A stretch of DNA of 15,447 nt from Candidatus Minthenecus merdequi (GTDB lineage Bacteria; Bacteroidota; Bacteroidia; Bacteroidales; Paludibacteraceae). The DNA lies in assembly GCA_018064385.1 (NCBI GenBank), contig JAGHVI010000110.1, forward strand, positions 1-15,447. The letters are read 5' to 3'. The translations under genes and the position numbers were made by a program. Under the pieces are notes generated by a model that saw nothing but the letters and a program-made list of their open reading frames with translations, did not search any database and was not told the origin of the DNA. This document shows, piece after piece, positions 1 through 6,994 of this stretch; position 1 is the stretch's first letter; each line of letters opens with the position of its first letter.

Positions 1-31
1 TAAAGAGTAGGCATCAAAAAAATACACAATT

Positions 32-790
32 ATGAAAAAATTTTTTTATCTAATGCTTGTTGTGGCGCTTGTTGCGTCATGTAAAAAAGATGACTCAGTC
101 AATCCGTCTAAATTAACAATTACCGTTGATGGGGTTTCGTTCAAAATGATTTAGGTTAAGGGCGGCACGTTCCAGATGGGGTCTGAGAATGGAGACTCTG
201 ACGAGAAGCCAATTCACAGTGTAACATTGAGTGATTATTACATTGGTGAGACAGAGGTAACGCAGGAGTTGTGGCAGGCAGTGATGGGCAGCAATCCTTC
301 TGAATTTAAAGGAGACAATCTGCCAGTGGAGGATGTAAATTGGAATGACTGCCAAGAGTTTATCAGCAAGTTGAACCAGAAAACAGGTCGCAGATTTGCG
401 TTACCAACTGAGGCGCAGTGGGAATTTGCCGCACGAGGAGGAAACAAGAGCCGAGGGTATGAGTACTCGGGCAGTAACAACATAGATGATGTGGCATGGT
501 ACACAAGCAATAGTTCAAGCCAGACTCATCCAGTAGGCACAAAGATGGCGAACGAATTAGGGCTATATGATATGAGTGGCAATGTATATGAGTGGTGTGC
601 GGATTGGTATGGTGATTACTCATCTTCATCGCAGACTGACCCTACAGGACCTTCGACTGGGTCGAGCCGTGTGCTTCGCAGTGGCGGTTGGTTCCTCGAT
701 GCCTGGGGCTGCCGTTCTACTTTTCGCGACGCCAATAGTCCAGACTGCCGCTACAGCTTTCTCGGGCTCCGGCTGGTCTTGCTTTTTTAG
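32..790 (+). pseudogene. FGE-sulfatase (SUMF1-type) domain lipoprotein, interrupted by an in-frame TAG
   Basis: Reading from ATG 32 gives a lipoprotein signal peptide with lipobox VASC (Cys17), then a short spacer. An amber codon follows at 152-154 (codon 41). The same frame then continues without interruption to TAG 788-790. The second part starts VKGGTFQMG (residues 42-50) and carries GNVYEWCADWYGDY near residues 183-196. Both are signatures of the formylglycine-generating-enzyme/C-type-lectin fold, so this is one 252-codon gene with a premature stop. ATG 176 (residue 49) lies inside the domain's first conserved motif and is not a credible native start. The usual role would be a surface lipoprotein; enzymatic activity is not implied. 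The C-terminal 35 codons resemble a DGR variable region, annotated separately. Alternatives are a sequencing error, a recent null allele or amber readthrough. No promoter is visible in the 31 bases upstream. Confidence 0.8.
686..776 (+). other. Candidate DGR variable region at the 3' end of the FGE-domain gene
   Basis: Of the 26 codons from 686 to 763, 23 end in C or T (exceptions: two TGG and one CCA). Many fit the set NNC/NNT produced when adenines of AAC/AAT template codons are replaced: TTC, CTC, GCC, GGC, TGC, GAC, TAC, AGC, TTT, TCT. The encoded pattern W-x6-CR-x3-R-x4-P-x2-R-x4-GLRL matches the C-terminus of known C-type-lectin-fold DGR targets. A GC-rich run with few adenines (about 761-776) closes the gene, as expected for an IMH-like anchor, and a strong hairpin lies about 12 nt past the stop codon. 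No template repeat, Avd gene or reverse transcriptase is in this window, so the assignment rests on pattern alone. Confidence 0.5.
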
Positions 791-802
791 GTTATTACCC
801 TG

Positions 803-850
803 TTAAAAAAATACCTAAGCAACTTTCTTGTTACTTAGGTATTTTTTTAA
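803..850. terminator. Bidirectional rho-independent terminator between convergent genes
   Basis: A perfect 17-bp inverted repeat (803-819 with 834-850) has core arm TACCTAAG and a 14-nt loop. Seven A residues on the left arm and seven T residues on the right arm give a U-tract in either direction. It sits between the plus-strand FGE gene (stop at 790) and the minus-strand CLC gene (stop at 869-871), so it can end both transcripts. Confidence 0.9.
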
Positions 851-868
851 TAGAACTCATCTTTAGAA

Positions 869-2647
869 TTACTCCTCGGAGAAATTGACGAGGACATCAC
901 GATAGATGTTGAAGATTTTTGATTTGGAGACAAAACCTATGTATGCACCTTTTTCGTCAACGACAGGGAGATTCCAAGCACCAGTGCTTTCGAAAATGTC
1001 CATAACCTTGTCCATAGGCATATCCTGCAGAATTTTTCCAGGAGGGATTGACATAAGTTTATAAACAGTGAAACGGTCATAAAGACGCGGTTGGAACATA
1101 ATGTTGCGAACCTCGTCAAGAGTGACGATACCGACGAGACGGTTAGTATAATTCTCAACGACAGGGAAAATGTTACGGTGGGATTTAGAAATAACTTTGA
1201 CCAACTCACCGAGGGACATTTCTGGGGAAACGGTGAGGAGGTCAGTTTCGATGACATTATCCATTTTCATAAGAGTGAGGACTGCACGGTCCTTATGGTG
1301 AGTGAGTAACTCACCTTTTTTTGCAAGACGCATAGCGTACAGCGAGTGCGGTTCAAATACTATAATCGTAAGATAGGCAACCACCGAAGTAATCATCAAA
1401 GTCATAAAAAGGTCGTAACCACCTGTCAGTTCAGCAATCAAAAAGATACCAGTTAGCGGAGCGTGCATTACAGCAGACATCAGTCCAGCCATACCAGCAA
1501 AGGCAAAATTGGTGAAAGGAACAGGAATGTTGAATATATTGAAAACCTGGGCTACGGCATAGCCGGTAAGACATCCTACAAAAAGTGATGGTGCAAAAAT
1601 ACCACCTGTACCACCTGCTCCATTAGTAGCGGCAGTAGCAAAAATCTTGAAAAAGACAATCAAGCCAAGAAAAAGGACAATTCCCCAGGAAGTGTCAAGC
1701 AAAGAGTGGAAAGGAGATTGGGAGAAAAGCATTGAGGGGTCGTTAGTAAGGAGCGAAGCGATGCTGTCATACCCCTCACCATAAAGAGGAGGGAAAAGAA
1801 AAATCAATGTTCCGAGCATAACACCACCAATCAACCACTTAACTATTGGATTACTGAGTCGGCGAAAGAGACCTTCGAGCAGGTTCATACCACGTGTAAA
1901 ATAGAGAGAGACAAAACCGCAGACAAGTCCAAGGACGATAACAAAAGGCACACGATGCAAAGTGAAAGGTTGATAATCCGAGAAAGGGAAAAGACATTCG
2001 CTGCCTGTAAACATATAAGCGAAAGTTGTTGCAGTGACGGAAGTTATAAGGATAGGTACAATTGAACTCATAGTAAAATCGATGAGCAGCACCTCCATAA
2101 CGAAAGTCACACCAGCGATTGGGGCTTTGAAGATTCCACCAAGTGCACCAGCTGCGCCACAACCAACAAGGAGCATAAGAGTGTGTTGGTCAAGGCGGAA
2201 GAGACGTCCGAGGTTTGAACCTATAGCAGAACCAGTAAGAACCATAGGAGCCTCAGCTCCCACCGAACCACCAAAACCAATAGTTACGGCTGAGGCAATA
2301 ACAGAGCTCCACATATTGTGGATTTTGATGATTGCCTTATGCTGAGAAATAGCATAAAGAATTCTGGTAACACCATGCGAAATATCATCTTTGACGAAAC
2401 GACGTACATAAAAAGATGCGATGGCAATACCAACGGCAGGGAGGAAAAGATACCACCAATTGACATCGTTATGCGTAAGCGAAGTAACAAACCCCTGAAT
2501 TAAGTGGACGACAGTCTTGAGAATGAATGCAGCGAGTGCGCAACCGAAACCAGTTATCAGAGCAAGTACATAAACAAACTTTTTGTCAGAGATATGTTTC
2601 ACTCTCCAATTCAGCGAGTTGGAGATATGTTGTTGTTTTATTTCCAT
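869..2647 (-). CDS. CLC-family chloride channel/transporter with C-terminal CBS pair
   Basis: This 592-residue inner-membrane protein moves chloride or related anions. The CLC membrane domain spans about residues 22-435. It contains the gating-glutamate motif GAEAP (Glu132), the filter motif GGIFAPSLFVG (347-357), MHAPLTGIFLIAELTGG (394-410) and a likely central Tyr437. Two cytosolic CBS domains follow (about 460-517 and 528-585), probably a nucleotide-sensing module. I chose ATG 2647 (MEIKQQH). A longer frame from 2707 would run through the promoter at 2677-2708 and adds an atypical N-terminus. In the helix carrying the E. coli ClC-ec1 E202-E203 pair, this protein reads MEVLL, so the internal proton glutamate is replaced by Val186; that residue is typical of channels. 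The filter-serine region reads ISHGV and lacks the usual proline. The gene is monocistronic, divergent from the helicase gene and ends at a shared terminator. Confidence 0.93.
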   Translation of the reverse strand: MEIKQQHISNSLNWRVKHISDKKFVYVLALITGFGCALAAFILKTVVHLIQGFVTSLTHNDVNWWYLFLPAVGIAIASFYVRRFVKDDISHGVTRILYAISQHKAIIKIHNMWSSVIASAVTIGFGGSVGAEAPMVLTGSAIGSNLGRLFRLDQHTLMLLVGCGAAGALGGIFKAPIAGVTFVMEVLLIDFTMSSIVPILITSVTATTFAYMFTGSECLFPFSDYQPFTLHRVPFVIVLGLVCGFVSLYFTRGMNLLEGLFRRLSNPIVKWLIGGVMLGTLIFLFPPLYGEGYDSIASLLTNDPSMLFSQSPFHSLLDTSWGIVLFLGLIVFFKIFATAATNGAGGTGGIFAPSLFVGCLTGYAVAQVFNIFNIPVPFTNFAFAGMAGLMSAVMHAPLTGIFLIAELTGGYDLFMTLMITSVVAYLTIIVFEPHSLYAMRLAKKGELLTHHKDRAVLTLMKMDNVIETDLLTVSPEMSLGELVKVISKSHRNIFPVVENYTNRLVGIVTLDEVRNIMFQPRLYDRFTVYKLMSIPPGKILQDMPMDKVMDIFESTGAWNLPVVDEKGAYIGFVSKSKIFNIYRDVLVNFSEE

Positions 2648-2676
2648 TGTGATAGCGTTGTAAAAAAAAACGGCTA

Positions 2677-2708
2677 CAAAAATACAACTTATTTCTTGTA
2701 TATCCAAA
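2677..2708 (-). promoter_or_regulatory. Bacteroidetes-type promoter for the CLC gene
   Basis: On the minus strand, TTTG (complement of 2705-2708) is followed after exactly 20 nt by TATTTTTG (complement of 2677-2684), a perfect TAnnTTTG box. The predicted transcript starts near 2670, about 23 nt upstream of ATG 2647. It interleaves with the divergent helicase promoter. Confidence 0.7.
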
Positions 2709-2726
2709 TTATTTTTCGTAATTTTG
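2696..2726 (+). promoter_or_regulatory. Bacteroidetes-type promoter for the helicase gene
   Basis: TAATTTTG (2719-2726) is a perfect TAnnTTTG box. A TTG at 2696-2698 lies 20 nt upstream and serves as a weak -33 element. The predicted start near 2732 leaves a leader of about 27 nt before ATG 2759. The leader is A/T-rich and has no Shine-Dalgarno sequence. Confidence 0.65.
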
Positions 2727-2758
2727 CAACATAAATTGCACCATAATAAATAATCATA

Positions 2759-5731
2759 ATGATAAGGATAATCAAAGCGTCTGCCGGATCAGGAAAAACT
2801 TATACATTGGCAGTAAAATACATCGAATACTTGATGAAGGCAGAGAGTCATTATTTGACGAATGGTACAGGGTGGGTAAAAAATGTGCATCGCAGAACAC
2901 TGGCAATAACATTCACGAACAACTCGACCAACGAGATGAAGCAGCGAATTGTGAAAGCACTGTACGAAATGAGGGAAGGTCGGCTACTTGACTATGTAGA
3001 GAGGGTAAAAAAGAGTGTAGGTTTTGTTACCGAGGAGAGAATCAGAGAAGTAGCGGGTTTATTGTTAGAGGATATTCTGGAGGATTGGCAGATGGTGAGA
3101 GTATCAACAATAGACAGTTTCTTCAATCAAGTAGTCAACGCATTCATTCGAGAATTAGGCATCGACCAAACACCGGTTGTTGACTTAGACACAGACGCTA
3201 TTGTGGAAGAGGCTGTTGACAACATGTTAAACCGACTGGAAGAGAAATCACCAGAGGGGAAAGCACTGGTAAGATTTTTGGGGAGTATGATGAACGAATC
3301 AATAAGAAGCGGCAAGAAATGGAGTATAAGACCAGCACTGATAAAAATTGCAAAATACACTTTAACAGATTCATATAGAGACTTTGGTCCAGACAGTGGT
3401 TTTGGTCCAGACAAAGCTGAAGCGTTAAAAAAAAGTCTCCGTGCGGAAGTAGATAAACTCAAAGAAAAAGCGAACACTATTTGGGACGATATAGAAAGAA
3501 AGTTACAAGGGATTGATGGCGTTATTTCACACTGTACAAATGCCGTACAGAAACACAATACAACATCGAACTCATTGCTGAAAGCGATTGGAAACCCAGA
3601 AGCATGGTTCAAAAAGAAAAACTCAGCAACACCAGAAGACGGAGCATGGCTAACGGCAAAACTGAGAGAAGTAATGGAAATTGAGCAAGGCGAAGAATTG
3701 TGCACATACAATGCAATTCTGGGTAACATCAACTACACTGGCGTCATAGCAGAATTAGACAGAGAGATATCACAAGTTTGCAAAGAAAACGATACAATAC
3801 TTATTTCATCGACGAACCACTTGATAAACGAAATTGTGAGCAACAGTAGCACACCTTTTATATACGAAAAGACAGGTTTGGCGACAGACCATTATATGAT
3901 AGACGAATTTCAGGACACCTCAGAGAAACAGTGGGAGAACTTTATTCCACTGATAAACGAAAGCAACAGCCTGGGGAAAGAATCTCTTGTGGTGGGCGAT
4001 GTCAAACAGAGTATATACCGATGGAGAAACGGAGACTGGAAGATATTGCAAACTGGAATCAGCGAAGCTTTTCAAGGACAATGCATAGAGAAAGAGTTGG
4101 ACACAAACTATAGAAGTAGCAAAATAATTGTTGACTTCAACAACACACTATATGGCAAGATAGCAGAAAAATTTGCTGACACAATGGGCAAAAACATGCC
4201 ACTCATATACTCGAACGTTCACCAAATATGCGCAAAAGAGTCGGAAGGAGGAGGAAGCGTCAAGATTGCATTAACAGAGGCTAAAAAAGAGTCATTTCAA
4301 GAACTTGCAATGCAACGTATAATCAGATGGTTCAACGAATTGAAAGAGGAAGGGTCATTCAGTGGAAGTGCAGTATTGGTCAGAAAAAACGATGAAGCAC
4401 AATACGTTGCAAATGCTCTGGCAGAAGCAGGAATAAAATTCGTATCAACAGAATCGTTATTGGTATGCAACGACATCTGTGTCAGATATATAATTGCAAC
4501 GATGAAATACATATTATCGAACGGCAACGATTTGGATACAAAAAAATTGATGAGTCTGCAAAGGTGTATAAGCGACAGCAGTGAATTAGACACTGAACTG
4601 ATTGAAAATTTGAGATGGATGCCATTAGAGCATATTACAATGGCAATAGTTCGCAGATATGGAATGGACAAAATTGATGGAGGTGCGCATAGGATTTTCG
4701 TATTCACATTGGCAGACATAATTCGCACGTGGGTACGCAACAACGAAGGCAACACGAGCAGATGGATAGAGTATTGGGAGGAAAAAAGCAAAACAGCATG
4801 CGTACCATTGCCAGCAGACAATGATGCAGTAAAAATTATGACCATACACAAATCGAAAGGTTTGCAGTTCACAAATGTAGCAATAATGATGAACAGCACA
4901 TCGTGGGAATGCGGATTTAATAGCCGACACGACAAAATGGTTTCAGTTGAAACTCCGCAAAAAATGTGCAGTCATGGTATAAACCATGTGTTTGTGGATT
5001 TATACAAAAGCAACGTGCAAGGGTCTATTTATGCAAAAAAGCAGACAGAAGAGTGGGAAGAGTGCTGCATAGACGAATTGAATACCCTGTATGTAGCAAC
5101 GACAAGAGCAGAACGCAACTTGTTGATTGTAGGGAACAAGACCAAAAACAAAGAGTTCAAGCACAACGAAAATTTCTGTATGGTTGACCTATTGGAAAAA
5201 GCGTTAGAGGAATGGGGCGAAGAGATAATAGAAGAGATTAACGAGTCGCAAGATACGGAAGAAGAAAATTTACAAAAGGATATTGTAAAAACACGTGAAC
5301 ATGGCGAAACTATTGAGTTGGGAGAACTGCCAGGAACGATTGATGTTCGCATACCAAAAAGCGAAGAGCAAGAGTCAGGCATAGAGAAACACGAATGGCT
5401 TGCTTCAATAAGGTACGAAGACGAAATCGGAGAATTGGACAAAGAGAAAAGTGCCATATGGGAAAAAGTAAAGAATCACGGATGGTTCAGCCGAGAGTGG
5501 GAGAAAGTATGGAACGAAGTAGAGTTGGCATTCAATGGGCATACACTAAGGCCAGACAGAGTAATGATAAAAGGCAACGAAATTGTTGTAATAGACTGGA
5601 AATTCGGACAGAAAAGCGACAAATATATCAATCAGGTTCGAGGGTACTGCAATGCATTCAAAACATTAGGTTACAAAGTGAAGGGATGTCTCTATTATGC
5701 CGAGACAGATGAGACTGTTATGGTTGATTAG
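2759..5731 (+). CDS. UvrD/RecB superfamily helicase with C-terminal PD-(D/E)XK nuclease motif (AddA-like)
   Basis: This 990-residue cytoplasmic SF1 DNA helicase is likely the helicase-nuclease subunit of an AddAB/RecBCD-type double-strand-break repair complex. The motifs appear in order: Walker A ASAGSGKT (7-14), TFTNNSTNEM (51-60), Walker B DEFQDTS (382-388), VVGDVKQSIYRWR (411-423), LDTNYRS (447-453), IHKSKGLQF (696-704) and LYVATTRAER (777-786). The C-terminus has a RecB-type nuclease signature: RPDRV (Asp933), VIDWK (Asp946, Lys948) and a downstream Gln959. The nuclease block is compact and ends at the C-terminus. A partner AddB-like gene would be expected but is not in the window. ATG 2759 is favoured because Walker A follows almost at once, as in the family. 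The coding strand is strikingly purine-rich. The family assignment is firm; AddA rather than another RecB-like clade is inference. Confidence 0.9.
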   Translation: MIRIIKASAGSGKTYTLAVKYIEYLMKAESHYLTNGTGWVKNVHRRTLAITFTNNSTNEMKQRIVKALYEMREGRLLDYVERVKKSVGFVTEERIREVAGLLLEDILEDWQMVRVSTIDSFFNQVVNAFIRELGIDQTPVVDLDTDAIVEEAVDNMLNRLEEKSPEGKALVRFLGSMMNESIRSGKKWSIRPALIKIAKYTLTDSYRDFGPDSGFGPDKAEALKKSLRAEVDKLKEKANTIWDDIERKLQGIDGVISHCTNAVQKHNTTSNSLLKAIGNPEAWFKKKNSATPEDGAWLTAKLREVMEIEQGEELCTYNAILGNINYTGVIAELDREISQVCKENDTILISSTNHLINEIVSNSSTPFIYEKTGLATDHYMIDEFQDTSEKQWENFIPLINESNSLGKESLVVGDVKQSIYRWRNGDWKILQTGISEAFQGQCIEKELDTNYRSSKIIVDFNNTLYGKIAEKFADTMGKNMPLIYSNVHQICAKESEGGGSVKIALTEAKKESFQELAMQRIIRWFNELKEEGSFSGSAVLVRKNDEAQYVANALAEAGIKFVSTESLLVCNDICVRYIIATMKYILSNGNDLDTKKLMSLQRCISDSSELDTELIENLRWMPLEHITMAIVRRYGMDKIDGGAHRIFVFTLADIIRTWVRNNEGNTSRWIEYWEEKSKTACVPLPADNDAVKIMTIHKSKGLQFTNVAIMMNSTSWECGFNSRHDKMVSVETPQKMCSHGINHVFVDLYKSNVQGSIYAKKQTEEWEECCIDELNTLYVATTRAERNLLIVGNKTKNKEFKHNENFCMVDLLEKALEEWGEEIIEEINESQDTEEENLQKDIVKTREHGETIELGELPGTIDVRIPKSEEQESGIEKHEWLASIRYEDEIGELDKEKSAIWEKVKNHGWFSREWEKVWNEVELAFNGHTLRPDRVMIKGNEIVVIDWKFGQKSDKYINQVRGYCNAFKTLGYKVKGCLYYAETDETVMVD

Positions 5732-5770
5732 CTTTGCGTATCGGGACGTTGAAAAGTTTTCTGCTAATAG

Positions 5771-5802
5771 TTTGGTAAATTAAAAAAAAAGCAGTAAATT
5801 TG
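5771..5802 (+). promoter_or_regulatory. Bacteroidetes consensus promoter of the methyltransferase-porE operon
   Basis: TTTG (5771-5774), a 20-nt spacer and TAAATTTG (5795-5802) match the TTTG/TAnnTTTG consensus exactly. The spacer contains a run of nine A residues. Transcription should begin around 5807-5810, essentially on the first codon of the downstream gene. Confidence 0.75.
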
Positions 5803-5806
5803 CAGC

Positions 5807-6994
5807 GTGGTATGGAATGAAGAAATAGAAGTCTTTGTCAAGACACATATCCGAGAAGATGTAAGGCAGTTGGCATTGAGGAAACACCATATTCAAGGCG
5901 AAGAATTACGCACTGCGCTGATGCAGATTGAGCTGAGACAGAGGATGATGGAAAAATTGCCACACTTTTCGTCAGTGGAAGGTGTGCGTTTTCCTTCAAA
6001 GCTTTCGACCGAACAGTGTTCATCAGAAAAATGCGCTACATTCAAACGCGAAATTGTCGGTGGGTTCTACGAAAAAGGCGTTGACCTGACGGGAGGTTTA
6101 GGGATTGACACACTGTCACTCGCCCAATTGTGTGAACAAATGACATATATCGAACAGGATGCCGATATATGCCAAGCTGCGCGCAACAATATTCCACTGA
6201 TGGCTGACAACGTAGAAATACGTCAAATGACGGCTGAAGAGTGGCTTATGTCGAGCGACGAGCGTATAGGGTTAGCATTTATTGATCCTGCCAGACGAGA
6301 CGAAACAGGAGAGAAAGTATTTAAGACAGAGGATTGCATACCCAACATAAAAATGTTGCTTCCACGGCTCAAAGCACGAGCCGAAAAGGTGGTTATAAAA
6401 CTGAGCCCGATGCTGGATTTAAAAGAGTGTATTGAGACACTCAAGCCCGAAAAACTGTGGATAATATCGGTGAACAACGAATGCAAAGAATTGGTTGCTG
6501 TGGTCGGTAAAGACACAGACGAGACAGATATTGAAGCGATAGAACTGCGAAAAGACGGGAATGCAAGGACAAGTTTCAAGTTATCTGAAGAAAAAAATGC
6601 AAATGGGAGATACGCTCGTAAGGTTGAGGTCGGTCAAGTGATAGCAGAACCATACGCTGCCCAAATGAAAAGCGGTGCGTGGAAAACTCTCTGTCAGCGA
6701 TACAATGCCGAAATGATTGCCCCCAGTTCGCATCTCTACGTCACAGAAGGTGATTTTCCCGGCAGGCAATTCACCGTGACGAAAATATGTATATTCAACA
6801 AACGCAATGCAGCAAAGATTCTGAAGGGAAAAGCCAACATTGCAGTGCGAAACTTCCCGATGACCGTAGCCCAAATCCGCAAACGATTCGGCACAGCTGA
6901 AGGTGGCGAACGCTACATATTCCTCACCACTGACACTAACAACAACCGAATCATAATTGAATGCAAAAAACTCCCCTTAAAAAACTCACAATGA
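5807..6994 (+). CDS. Class I SAM-dependent methyltransferase with C-terminal THUMP-like domain
   Basis: The 395-residue predicted cytoplasmic protein belongs to the Bacteroidetes family represented by Porphyromonas gingivalis PG_1098. An N-terminal helical region (1-85) has the conserved STEQCSSE at 67-74. The Rossmann core follows: motif I VDLTGGLGID (92-101), acidic loop YIEQDAD (114-120), and the catalytic-loop-like FIDPARRD (158-165). The C-terminus has the THUMP-like pattern VRNFPMT (347-353). The substrate is probably RNA, by analogy with THUMP enzymes, but this is inference. The start is GTG 5807; the ATGs at 5812 and 5817 are out of frame. The N-terminal EEIEVFVKTHIREDVRQLAL aligns with where relatives begin, as I recall them. 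GTG lies only 4 nt past the promoter box, suggesting leaderless translation. The TGA stop overlaps the next ATG (ATGA, 6991-6994), implying coupling. Confidence 0.87.
   Translation: MVWNEEIEVFVKTHIREDVRQLALRKHHIQGEELRTALMQIELRQRMMEKLPHFSSVEGVRFPSKLSTEQCSSEKCATFKREIVGGFYEKGVDLTGGLGIDTLSLAQLCEQMTYIEQDADICQAARNNIPLMADNVEIRQMTAEEWLMSSDERIGLAFIDPARRDETGEKVFKTEDCIPNIKMLLPRLKARAEKVVIKLSPMLDLKECIETLKPEKLWIISVNNECKELVAVVGKDTDETDIEAIELRKDGNARTSFKLSEEKNANGRYARKVEVGQVIAEPYAAQMKSGAWKTLCQRYNAEMIAPSSHLYVTEGDFPGRQFTVTKICIFNKRNAAKILKGKANIAVRNFPMTVAQIRKRFGTAEGGERYIFLTTDTNNNRIIIECKKLPLKNSQ

Noticed and set aside
176..790. ATG 176 as the true start of an intact FGE protein
   Set aside because: It lies inside the conserved GGTFQMG motif, and the frame extends upstream through a TAG to a good lipoprotein signal at ATG 32.
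803..850. Hairpin after the FGE gene as a DGR target-recognition hairpin
   Set aside because: The A/T-flanked stem with T-tracts on both sides between convergent genes is fully explained as a bidirectional terminator, and the 14-nt loop is large for known DGR hairpins.
2648..2707. Longer start for the CLC protein at 2707
   Set aside because: The extra 20 codons would overlap the consensus promoter boxes at 2677-2708; MEIKQQH at 2647 fits the promoter geometry and the family.
6961..6990. ATG 6961 as the start of the phosphoesterase-like protein
   Set aside because: ATG 6991 gives a cleaner signal peptide and an exact ATGA overlap with the preceding stop codon.
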